Assembly: GCA_964225135.1 (NCBI GenBank)
Contig: CAXQNQ010000058.1
Span: forward strand, 1 to 36,388
DNA length: 36,388 nt
Direction: 5' to 3'
Source: AM-2324 sp964225135
GTDB lineage: Bacteria; Bacteroidota; Bacteroidia; Chitinophagales; Saprospiraceae
Below, piece after piece: positions 26,705-34,010 of this stretch; positions within the stretch are counted from its first letter, which is position 1, and each line of letters opens with the position of its first letter. The notes below the pieces were generated by a model. That model worked only from the letters and a program-made list of their open reading frames with translations, was not told where the DNA came from and did no database searches. The position numbers and the translations under genes were made by a program.

Positions 26705-26778
26705 CGGTCTGGACGGGACTCGAACCCGCGACCCCCTGCGTGACAGGCAGGTATTCTAACCAACTGAACTACCAGACC
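26705..26778 (-). tRNA. tRNA-Asp (GUC)
   Basis: Canonical 74-nt tRNA without an encoded CCA. Acceptor stem GGTCTGG/CCAGACC, discriminator G, D-arm GTTCAGTTGGTTAGAAT, anticodon loop CTGTCAC (GTC), T-arm GCGGGTTCGAGTCCCGT. It has its own promoter-like sequence upstream (26801-26832) and its own terminator, so the two tRNA-Asp genes are separate transcription units. Confidence 0.97.
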
Positions 26779-26800
26779 GTACTTTACATTTAAAGCGATG

Positions 26801-26832
26801 CAAATATATATTATCGAATAATAATTCACAAC
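26801..26832 (-). promoter_or_regulatory. Promoter of the second tRNA-Asp
   Basis: On the minus strand TATATTTG (26801-26808) is a perfect -7 box, with GTTG (26829-26832) 20 bp upstream as the -33 box. The predicted start lies about 15 nt before the tRNA. Confidence 0.6.
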
Positions 26833-26863
26833 TTTGTGTAAATAAATTAAAAAAAAAATTTGG

Positions 26864-26898
26864 TTTGAGTAATCTGTAATACTTGTTTATTAATTTTG
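26864..26898 (+). promoter_or_regulatory. Candidate promoter of accA
   Basis: TTTG (26864-26867) and a perfect -7 box TAATTTTG (26891-26898) are 23 bp apart, a longer spacing than usual. It would give a leader of about 45-50 nt to the accA ATG. Confidence 0.4.
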
Positions 26899-26952
26899 CT
26901 TTTCCCATGGCCCAAATAAGAACACTAAACATTTGTTAATAAAACAGGATTT

Positions 26953-27906
26953 ATGGTATTTCTTGATTTTGAAAAACCCTTAGAGACCTTATATGCTCAG
27001 TTAGAGAAAGTAAAGGAAATTGCTGAGGATGGTGATATAGATGTGGACAAGATGGTCCTAGAGATCCAAGAAAAAATTGATCTTAAAAAGAAAGAAATAT
27101 ATGGTAATCTCTCCGGTTGGCAAAAGGTTCAATTATCTCGCCACCCAGAACGTCCATATACTTTATATTATATCGAGCAAATCTGTAAAGAATTTGTAGA
27201 GCTGCATGGTGACCGTTACTGTAAAGATGACAAAGCCATAGTAGGTGGAATAGGAGAGATTGATGGTAAGGCAGTTGTGATTTTAGGTCACCAAAAAGGA
27301 ACGGGGACCAAGATGCGCCAATACCGCAACTTTGGAATGGCCAATCCTGAAGGATATCGAAAGGCACTACGCTTAATGAAGCTTGCCGAGCGATTCAACA
27401 TGCCTGTGGTAACTTTAATAGATACTCCAGGAGCATTCCCTGGGATTGAAGCGGAAGAACGTGGTCAAGCAGAGGCTATTGCTAAAAACTTATTAGAAAT
27501 GGCTCAACTTCGAGTGCCTATTGTTTGTGTTGTAATTGGAGAGGGTGCATCAGGTGGAGCTATCGGTATAGGATTAGGAGACCGTGTTTTCATGATGGAG
27601 AATACTTGGTATTCCGTTATCTCTCCAGAATCTTGTTCTTCTATACTTTGGCGATCTTGGGATTACAAGGAACAAGCAGCAGAGCAATTGAAATTGACCG
27701 CTGAACACATGCACGAATTTGGTATAGTCGACGGAATCATCAAAGAACCAGTTGGGGGGGCACACTCCAATCCAGAGGAAGCAGCCAAAATACTAAAGCG
27801 TCATATTAAGAAAGCGCTTACAGAGTTAGAACCGATCGAAACAGATGAACTAATCAATCAACGCATTGAAAAGTACGCTTCTATCGGACACTATGATATC
27901 GCTTAA
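26953..27906 (+). CDS. accA: Acetyl-CoA carboxylase, carboxyltransferase subunit alpha
   Basis: 317 residues, normal family length. It begins VFLDFEKPLETLYAQLEKVKE (helical N-terminus shown in part as FLDFEKPLETLYAQLEK). The alpha-type carboxyltransferase landmarks are RHPERPYTLYYI, ELHGDR, GHQKGTGTKMR, FGMANPEGYRKALRLM, TLIDTPGAFPGIEAEERGQ and GEGASGGAIGIG. With AccD, AccB and AccC (not in the window) it makes malonyl-CoA for fatty acid synthesis in the cytoplasm. It starts the accA-DUF6913-dapA unit; the next start follows after 24 bp. Confidence 0.97.
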   Translation: MVFLDFEKPLETLYAQLEKVKEIAEDGDIDVDKMVLEIQEKIDLKKKEIYGNLSGWQKVQLSRHPERPYTLYYIEQICKEFVELHGDRYCKDDKAIVGGIGEIDGKAVVILGHQKGTGTKMRQYRNFGMANPEGYRKALRLMKLAERFNMPVVTLIDTPGAFPGIEAEERGQAEAIAKNLLEMAQLRVPIVCVVIGEGASGGAIGIGLGDRVFMMENTWYSVISPESCSSILWRSWDYKEQAAEQLKLTAEHMHEFGIVDGIIKEPVGGAHSNPEEAAKILKRHIKKALTELEPIETDELINQRIEKYASIGHYDIA

Positions 27907-27930
27907 ATAGCGGTTTCGTAAAGATCATTT

Positions 27931-28470
27931 ATGGCATTTTTAAAACAATGGAGGTCTGCATTTGGACAGCGACTTCTGCTCAAAAAAATCCAGGCACATT
28001 CCAAGGATAAAAGAAGCTTTGATCCTTCTAATATCCAGCGTATTGTCCTAGTTGGCAGTGGTTCTGATGTAGATCAGAAATCCTGGGAAAAAGCTGCGCG
28101 TAGTACTTTCGGTAAAACAGTAACCCTTAATTGGATGTGGTTATGTACCAACATAAAAGAAACCCAACTCATTGCTGATGAGCATTTAGTCCTACTGACT
28201 ACTAAAGATTTTTCCTTTTTCTATCATCCAAAAATGGAGGTGCTAGAGCAGCTCCAGCGACAGCAAAATCAATTGCTTTTTGGTTTAGATGAAAACTTAG
28301 ATCAAAGCTTACTCAATTTGATGACATGTGCTAAAGGAGTCTTTAGAGTAGGCAAATTAAATGATCATGCTCATTGTTGCGAATTTATGTTGGACATGAA
28401 AGACCGTTCAGCTAAAGCTAAATACTTAAAAGAAGCCCTGAATTATATTAAATTAATGAATCCCTCATAA
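27931..28470 (+). CDS. DUF6913-type hypothetical protein
   Basis: 179 residues, cytoplasmic, without signal peptide or membrane segment. It opens with a basic helix (KQWRSAFGQRLLLKKIQAH), followed by an alternating strand/helix pattern with IQRIVLVGSGSDV and EHLVLLTTKDFSFFYHP. It ends DHAHCCEFMLDMKDR...ALNYIKLMNPS. The length, pattern and position directly before dapA fit the Bacteroidota DUF6913 family, whose function is unknown. It lies 24 bp after accA and 3 bp before dapA, so it is cotranscribed and probably translationally coupled to dapA. The family assignment is from memory of the pattern and should be confirmed by profile search. Confidence 0.7.
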   Translation: MAFLKQWRSAFGQRLLLKKIQAHSKDKRSFDPSNIQRIVLVGSGSDVDQKSWEKAARSTFGKTVTLNWMWLCTNIKETQLIADEHLVLLTTKDFSFFYHPKMEVLEQLQRQQNQLLFGLDENLDQSLLNLMTCAKGVFRVGKLNDHAHCCEFMLDMKDRSAKAKYLKEALNYIKLMNPS

Positions 28471-28473
28471 GGT

Positions 28474-29385
28474 ATGTTTCAAGCAAGAGGCTGTGGAGTA
28501 GCCATTATTACTCCTCTAAAAGATAATCAAGTGGATTTTCCAGCACTGAAGGCCATCATTGAACACGTGATCAAAGGTGGAGTGGACTTCATTGTTGCTT
28601 TAGGAACCACTGGGGAAGCAGCCTTATTATCTGAAACAGAAGCTACTCAAGTACTCGAATTTGTCATTCAAACTGTTGATAAGAGAGTATCTGTAGTGGC
28701 AGGTCATTTTGGGGGGAGCAGTACTGGGAAACTCGTCCAGCGACTTAAACAAATTAAAATAGAGGGTCTTGATGGTATCATGTGTAGTTCTCCAGCATAT
28801 GTTCGACCTACACAAGAGGGGATTTATCAGCACTATATGGAGTTGGCAGATCATTCACCGGTCCCTATCATTATTTATAATATTCCGTCCAGGACAGCTG
28901 TCAATATTGAAATTGATACCCTAGTTCGCTTGGCTAATAATCATCCTCAATTTATGGCGGTGAAAGAGGCAACAGGTGACGTTAACTTCGGACTGACCTT
29001 ACTGAAAGAAAAACCGGATCATTTAGAAGTGCTTTCAGGGGATGATCCAACTACCATGTCTATGTGTATGTTAGGCGCATCGGGTGGTATCTCTGTCATC
29101 GCAAACGCGTTTCCGTATGTTTTTGCTGAAATGATTAAAGCAGCTCGGACCAATCATTATGCTTTAGCTAAATCACTAAATGAGCGATTAATGGATATCC
29201 ATACACCACTGTATGCTGAAGGTAATCCAACTGGTATTAAGGCACTGTTAAACTATCTAGGCTATTGTACTTTAGAGACTAGACTGCCTTTAGTACAGGC
29301 ATCAACGGATCTGCAACAAGAATTAATAGAGGTTGTCAATAAATCAGGTATTTTAGACCTTAATCCGCAGCAGGAGCTTTTTTAA
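28474..29385 (+). CDS. dapA: 4-hydroxy-tetrahydrodipicolinate synthase
   Basis: 303 residues, normal length. It condenses pyruvate with aspartate semialdehyde, the first committed step of lysine and diaminopimelate synthesis. Key elements are ALGTTGEAALLSETE (catalytic Thr pair), IIYNIPSRTAVN (Y135 and the Arg that binds substrate carboxylates) and AVKEATGDV (Schiff-base K164). GxxGxISV is seen as GASGGISVIAN. The last 26 bp overlap the 3' end of the convergent membrane hydrolase gene, and no terminator separates them. Confidence 0.97.
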   Translation: MFQARGCGVAIITPLKDNQVDFPALKAIIEHVIKGGVDFIVALGTTGEAALLSETEATQVLEFVIQTVDKRVSVVAGHFGGSSTGKLVQRLKQIKIEGLDGIMCSSPAYVRPTQEGIYQHYMELADHSPVPIIIYNIPSRTAVNIEIDTLVRLANNHPQFMAVKEATGDVNFGLTLLKEKPDHLEVLSGDDPTTMSMCMLGASGGISVIANAFPYVFAEMIKAARTNHYALAKSLNERLMDIHTPLYAEGNPTGIKALLNYLGYCTLETRLPLVQASTDLQQELIEVVNKSGILDLNPQQELF

Positions 29386-30586
29386 TACCCTGGATTCGTT
29401 CCCAAAAATCTATAAACATTTGTTGAGAAAATTCCGGTTGTTCTGCATCTCGTTGACTGGCTTTAAGCTCCCCGTTTTCCTCTGTAAGTAAGAAGTAAAA
29501 GATGAACTTGTCTTGTGAACTGGCATCACCATCAAAGGTACCGTAGCGCATGTCGTTATATTGCAGCACGCTATCTTTATTGATGAATAAGGCATAATAA
29601 TCATCCGAAAACCAGGTTAGCGTTTGAATGTCTGGATCGTTTTCGTGTCCAGCAATTAAATGGTGGTTTTTTGCTATCCTTGAAAGTGGAGAAAAGACCT
29701 CTTCTTCATCTAGAATGGAGTATAGCCCCAAATAGTATGCACTGTCGGTTTCTGCTACTCCAGACCATAAGAAGTTGTTCAAAATAGTTGGCGTCACTCG
29801 GTACCGTTCATAAGGAATGGCTTCAGCTTCTAAGCTTCGTTCAAATACTTTGTTGGCATGCAGTTTATTGGAAATAGTCCACATCATATATAAACTAGAT
29901 AGTCCAATACCCGTCCAATTCAGTATACTTCTAACTCGAAGATTTTGTCTGAAGAATGCAGCTATGATTAATGGAATCATAAATGGAACCGTATATGCTG
30001 GATCTGCCACTGCAATATTATCCCAAGCTATTCGAGTATCTGAAAAGGGTTGGAAGATTTGAGTACCATAGGAGGTACAACAATCTAGAAAGGGGTGTGT
30101 AATGATACTGATAAAAAAGAGTAAGTACCATCTACTGTAGTTCATCTGGACTACTTTTAGAGGACGTTTCCAATAGGTGAAACGCATCAAGACCACTAAG
30201 GCTACTAAGATTATTAAGAATACTATGGAGATAGTGCTAATCCCATTCGAGTAGTCACCTAGTATGATGGGTAAACTAAATAAGATAAACCAAAATAATG
30301 TGATACCTACTTTCCAGGCTTTTCGTTCATATAAGCCACTATCGTAAAGTCGTTTGACTCCATAAGCTAAAAGAAGCGGTGCTACAAAAGCAAATAATAA
30401 CGAGTGGCTAATACCCCTGTGAAAAGCCAAGGCAAACATCTCCGAGGCGAATAGATTCGACAGCACATCTAAATCCGGAATAGTGCCAGCCACTGCTCCC
30501 CAAATCATAGCTCTATTACCAATTTTTCTTCCCGCTACTACTTCACCGCAAGCGGCGCCAAGTACGATTTGCGTCAACGAATCCAT
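29360..30586 (-). CDS. YdjM-like metal-dependent hydrolase, inner membrane
   Basis: 408 residues. The N-terminus MDSLTQIVLGAACGE, PDLDVL and the HRGISHSLLF motif are the hallmarks of the YdjM/LexA-binding membrane metal-dependent hydrolase family (PF04307). The His and Asp residues of these motifs would bind the metal. Several membrane segments follow (about 75-260), with HPFLDCCTSYGTQ, another conserved His/Asp motif, between them. The C-terminal part (about 265-408) is soluble. Relatives are annotated as hydrolases, but substrates are unknown. The stop codon lies inside the dapA coding region (26-bp tail-to-tail overlap). Confidence 0.85.
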   Translation of the reverse strand: MDSLTQIVLGAACGEVVAGRKIGNRAMIWGAVAGTIPDLDVLSNLFASEMFALAFHRGISHSLLFAFVAPLLLAYGVKRLYDSGLYERKAWKVGITLFWFILFSLPIILGDYSNGISTISIVFLIILVALVVLMRFTYWKRPLKVVQMNYSRWYLLFFISIITHPFLDCCTSYGTQIFQPFSDTRIAWDNIAVADPAYTVPFMIPLIIAAFFRQNLRVRSILNWTGIGLSSLYMMWTISNKLHANKVFERSLEAEAIPYERYRVTPTILNNFLWSGVAETDSAYYLGLYSILDEEEVFSPLSRIAKNHHLIAGHENDPDIQTLTWFSDDYYALFINKDSVLQYNDMRYGTFDGDASSQDKFIFYFLLTEENGELKASQRDAEQPEFSQQMFIDFWERIQGIKKAPAAD

Positions 30587-30620
30587 GCCCTTGTTTATTT
30601 GCTTTAAAGATAGACAAAAG

Positions 30621-30653
30621 AAAAACAGCTTAGTTTTACACTAAGCTGTTTTT
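30621..30653. terminator. Terminator of the OmpP1-type gene
   Basis: AAAAACAGCTTAG pairs with CTAAGCTGTTTTT around TTTTACA. On the minus strand it closes the gene ending at 30662 before the next minus-strand gene begins at 30586. Confidence 0.92.
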
Positions 30654-30661
30654 CTGAGCAG

Positions 30662-32140
30662 TTAATCGAATTTCACTCCAAAGGTGGCTGATATGACTAG
30701 ATTGTTACCATCAATGTCAACCGATTGGCCGTAATTGCTGGAGACCACATAAGGCCTATATCCTTCACTGAAGGTGCTGTATTCACCTCCTAAATCCAGG
30801 AATACTCGCCCAGAGTGAAAACCAATTCCTGCATTGTAGTGGTTAATGCCTACCGCTTCACTACCAAATGGTGATCCAAAATAACCCCCACCCAAGCGCA
30901 ATCTAAACTTATCCAATCGTATCTCACTACCAATGCTCAAATCCCATGCACTTGAAAAATCTCTACGGATAGTATTATTTAATTCACCTTCGTAAGTGAT
31001 ATCTGCTTCACTTAAGGTGTTGTGAAAGTTGAATCGAGAACTCTTATAATCAATATACTCCGCATTCATACTAATGAAACCAATCTTCTTCGCAATAAAA
31101 GCTGCTCCCGCATTAAATCTCCAAGGGGTTCTAACCTTATAATTGAAAAAGCCCTCTGGAGAATATTCCACAAAGTTTTGATATCCATTTAGGGTATAAG
31201 CATAATCCAAAGCAGTAGTATACTCTTCATCTATTTCAATCACGGTTGGTGTTTGAATAGAAGTACCTAAACGAATATTGAAGTTTGGCTTATAGATCAC
31301 TCCAAATTTTGCATTAAAGCCACTTCCTTCAATACTTAGATCCTCTTCAAAGTCTAGTGTTTCGAAAATGGCATTACTATTGGTAATTTCATCTGTTTCT
31401 GAGTAAACCTTGTCTTCTGTGTAATCTAGGGACACAATATTTCCAGCAAAGCCTAGGTATAGTTTGTCTTCGTAGTTCATACCTAAGTTTAATGTAAGTT
31501 CATTCAAGCTTCCTCTTGATCGAACAAGCTGGCTCTTTGAAACGGGTTCACCCTCAATAAAATCGGTTAGATAGATAGTCTCATCTTGGGAACTCGGGTA
31601 AATAGCTCCCACTTCATATGCCAGGCCATCTTCAAATCCATTTAATTCATCTGGTAATAAGCCATCTGCTTGATTGGCGAAGCGCTCCGTTATCGTACCT
31701 GGACTAATCCCGTCATAATAGAATTCTCTATTATAATTGGCTAATCTATTAAATCCTACTCCAAACGAAATACCCCTCCATCCTGACATATTGCGATCAT
31801 GTTCAGCGACAACAATATGGGCATGGTTGATACTAAACGGCGCTACAGAGCTGCTGTAAGAGACGTCAGTGCCTGTATTTAATAGAACTGCTCTAGTGGT
31901 AGTTGCCGTAGTTCCCATTCCAAAACTGAATTCAGAAAATCGAATTCCAGCAATTCCAGCTGGGTTCTGAGCCGCTGCTGTAAAGTCTCCACCTAGCGCA
32001 CTCATGCTATTTCCTACACCTAAAGATCTAGCTGTACCATTATGCGATGTTTGTCCATAACGAAGAATATCTGTTGCCAATTGGCCGTAAGAACTGAACC
32101 CTAACAACAGCATTAGGACTATATAAATACTTTTTTTCAT
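30662..32140 (-). CDS. OmpP1/FadL/TodX-family outer-membrane protein
   Basis: 492 residues from the ATG at 32138-32140; an open extension to 32191 is rejected because the signal peptide MKKSIYIVLMLLLGFSSYGQ fits the later start and the extension runs into a terminator. The mature protein begins ATDILRYGQTSHNGTARSLG, followed by GNSMSALGGDFTAAAQNPAGI, shown here as SALGGDFTAAAQNPAG. This is the typical hatch region of OmpP1/FadL porins (the NPAG motif). The rest is amphipathic beta-strand sequence ending LVISATFGVKFD. It probably forms a monomeric 14-strand channel for hydrophobic compounds. It follows the low-complexity protein gene in the same direction but is separated from it by a terminator. 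Confidence 0.9.
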   Translation of the reverse strand: MKKSIYIVLMLLLGFSSYGQLATDILRYGQTSHNGTARSLGVGNSMSALGGDFTAAAQNPAGIAGIRFSEFSFGMGTTATTTRAVLLNTGTDVSYSSSVAPFSINHAHIVVAEHDRNMSGWRGISFGVGFNRLANYNREFYYDGISPGTITERFANQADGLLPDELNGFEDGLAYEVGAIYPSSQDETIYLTDFIEGEPVSKSQLVRSRGSLNELTLNLGMNYEDKLYLGFAGNIVSLDYTEDKVYSETDEITNSNAIFETLDFEEDLSIEGSGFNAKFGVIYKPNFNIRLGTSIQTPTVIEIDEEYTTALDYAYTLNGYQNFVEYSPEGFFNYKVRTPWRFNAGAAFIAKKIGFISMNAEYIDYKSSRFNFHNTLSEADITYEGELNNTIRRDFSSAWDLSIGSEIRLDKFRLRLGGGYFGSPFGSEAVGINHYNAGIGFHSGRVFLDLGGEYSTFSEGYRPYVVSSNYGQSVDIDGNNLVISATFGVKFD

Positions 32141-32156
32141 ATCACTTAATTTAAAA

Positions 32157-32200
32157 AAAAAGTAGTTGAAGAAACATGTGGATTCTAGCAACTACTTTTT
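32157..32200 (-). terminator. Terminator of the low-complexity protein gene
   Basis: AAAAAGTAGTTG (32157-32168) pairs with CAACTACTTTTT (32189-32200) around a 20-nt loop. The long A-run at 32152-32161 gives a T-tract on the minus strand. Confidence 0.85.
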
Positions 32201-32218
32201 AGCTTTTTAAGAAAGATC

Positions 32219-33832
32219 TTATTTGCCTCCACCTCTTCGCGAAGATGAACTTCTCGAAGTAGATCGGCTGCTAGATGAAGATCTACTAGAGCTAGAAGAA
32301 CTGCTTCTGTTATATCCAGAACTTGGTCTAGAGCTAGAGGAGTTACTTCTATTATATCCAGAACTTGGTCTAGAGCTAGAAGAATTACCTTTGTTGTATC
32401 CAGAACTTGGTCTAGAGCTAGAAGAGTTTCCTTTGTTGTATCCAGAACCAGAGGATCTATTGGAGTCATAACCCGATCTTGAAGATCTATTATTGTTATA
32501 CCCTGATCCATTATTGGATGGATTACTTCTACTCTTATATCCAGAATTTCCTGGCGTTCTAGTTTTATTGCCTGAATTAGACTTATAGTCTGTATTATTC
32601 TTAGGCTTATATGGACTTGGTGTATACCTAGGATTTGTTTTTCCTGTACCGTTTTGTATCCCTTTTCCAGTATTAGGATTAGGATTTGTACTTGGCGCAG
32701 TATTTACCTTGTCCTTACCAGTATTATTCTTAGGTGTAACACTCGGCGCACCATATACATTACCTTTGTTTGTTTTTGGTATTGTATTGTTATTTAATTG
32801 CCCATTATTACTACTCGGCGCAGTGTTTACATATGGATTCTTTTTCCCAGGAGCTACTGATGTAGGATTAGATGTAGGATTTGTTCCTCCATATACACCC
32901 TGTCCATTTGTTCCTGTGTTGGTCGTATTAACGTTATTCTGAACGTTACCATTAAATCCATTCTTACCATTATTCGTGTAGTTTACCTGCCCACTAGAGC
33001 TTGGTATACCTATACTACCGTCATTGTCCTGATATCCAGGTCTTGGATTTGTTCTACCTTCTTGGCTTGAACCGTTATGGCGCGAACCGTAATAGGTCCC
33101 TTGGTGATTACTATTGTTGTGATTATTATAATAATCATTATAGTAATTACCGGTATAGTAGTTATAACCATTCCCCCAGCCTGGGCAGAAGTCACCATAG
33201 TAATAATTGTTTACCCAAACATTATTACCCCAGCCGTTGTAGCCCCAATTATTGTAGCCCCAACCGTTATAACCCCAGTTATTACCCCAGCCATTATAGC
33301 CCCAGTTATTGTATCCCCAGTTGTTATATCCCCAACCAAAGCCACCTCCATAGAAGTTATTGACTGTATAATAATTAAATCTTCTACCTGGATTATAGAA
33401 TCCTGGTCCATACCAGAAACTTCTGCGATTCCATCTTCTCCATCTTCTGTAATTCCATGAATCAGAATAAATCAGAACAGTTACCCCATTATTGAAAAAC
33501 ATAGGGTCGTAACCGTAGTAATATGCATCTACATAACAAGGGTCGTAATAATCGAAACCATAATATGATCTATGGAATCTTCTAATTCTAGAAGAATAGA
33601 AGTAAGGCTGTTCTTCATAGAAAAACTCGTCTTGTTCATAGTCATAGTATTCAGCATCGTAATTCGTATTATATTCCGAGTCGTAATTATTCTCCGAGTA
33701 GTAGTCATTACTAGACGGGTTATAATCCGTATCTGGATCATAATACAGGTCGTCGAACTGAGCTAAAACAGGAGAGAAGCCTGCAAGCAGGAAGAACGAC
33801 ATCAAAGAAAGATAAATAGTCCTGTTTTTCAT
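32219..33832 (-). CDS. Exported Tyr/Asn/Gly/Trp- and Ser/Arg-rich low-complexity protein
   Basis: 537 residues; no known domain recognised. The signal peptide MKNRTIYLSLMSFFLLAGF...VLAQ is followed by an acidic Tyr/Asp/Glu-rich part (about 26-90). Next is a Tyr/Trp/Arg-rich part with a possible short fold (RRFHRSYYGFDYYDPCYV, VTVLIYSDSWNYRRW). Residues about 166-204 hold WGYNN/WGYNG/WGNN repeats. Residues about 215-430 are an Asn/Gly/Thr/Pro-rich region. The C-terminus is basic and Ser-rich, with four 14-residue repeats of the SSSSRPSSGYNKGN kind and the end SSSRRGGGK. The composition suggests a disordered, sticky extracellular or periplasmic polymer-like protein. Only the export signal is firm. 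The reading frame is intact across all repeats, which argues for a real gene. Confidence 0.75.
   Translation of the reverse strand: MKNRTIYLSLMSFFLLAGFSPVLAQFDDLYYDPDTDYNPSSNDYYSENNYDSEYNTNYDAEYYDYEQDEFFYEEQPYFYSSRIRRFHRSYYGFDYYDPCYVDAYYYGYDPMFFNNGVTVLIYSDSWNYRRWRRWNRRSFWYGPGFYNPGRRFNYYTVNNFYGGGFGWGYNNWGYNNWGYNGWGNNWGYNGWGYNNWGYNGWGNNVWVNNYYYGDFCPGWGNGYNYYTGNYYNDYYNNHNNSNHQGTYYGSRHNGSSQEGRTNPRPGYQDNDGSIGIPSSSGQVNYTNNGKNGFNGNVQNNVNTTNTGTNGQGVYGGTNPTSNPTSVAPGKKNPYVNTAPSSNNGQLNNNTIPKTNKGNVYGAPSVTPKNNTGKDKVNTAPSTNPNPNTGKGIQNGTGKTNPRYTPSPYKPKNNTDYKSNSGNKTRTPGNSGYKSRSNPSNNGSGYNNNRSSRSGYDSNRSSGSGYNKGNSSSSRPSSGYNKGNSSSSRPSSGYNRSNSSSSRPSSGYNRSSSSSSSRSSSSSRSTSRSSSSRRGGGK
32290..32455 (-). repeat. 42-bp tandem coding repeats (SSSSRPSSGYN units)
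   Basis: Four near-identical 42-bp units encode 14 residues each and share TATCCAGAACTTGGTCTAGA on the plus strand. The period is a multiple of three, so copy-number change keeps the frame. Probably prone to slippage. Confidence 0.85.
33218..33337 (-). repeat. 15-bp-based coding repeats (WGYNN/WGYNG/WGNN)
   Basis: About eight short units encode Trp-Gly-Tyr-Asn-Asn or close variants, some shortened to WGNN. On the plus strand the unit reads like CCCCAGTTATTGTAT. Confidence 0.8.
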
Positions 33833-34010
33833 ACTTTAGAATTTTAAGCAATTACCTGACGCTTATTCAATATTACAATAGCTAATTTATTACTTTTGTT
33901 ACTTTCAGATTGTTAATTCCGATTAAAAGATGAACATTGAATTGTTAAAATTCCCTTTAATTGGACTTATCTGAGGTATTTTTTGATAAAATCTTAAGAT
34001 TTAACAACAT

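Noticed and set aside
26499..26829. Two short minus-strand open frames across the tRNA-Asp genes
   Set aside because: They read through mature tRNA sequence and include peptides typical of translated tRNA (such as GRGFESRP).
32290..32455. CRISPR-like short repeats
   Set aside because: The units are directly adjacent with no unique spacers and encode a regular peptide inside an intact gene.
32185..33460. Several open frames on both strands overlapping the low-complexity gene, including Leu/Glu-rich repeats on the plus strand (32223-32471) and Ile/Val-rich frames near 33077-33460
   Set aside because: They arise because tandem repeats with a period divisible by three keep all frames open. They lack signal peptides, and only the 32219-33832 frame has one together with a plausible start and terminator.
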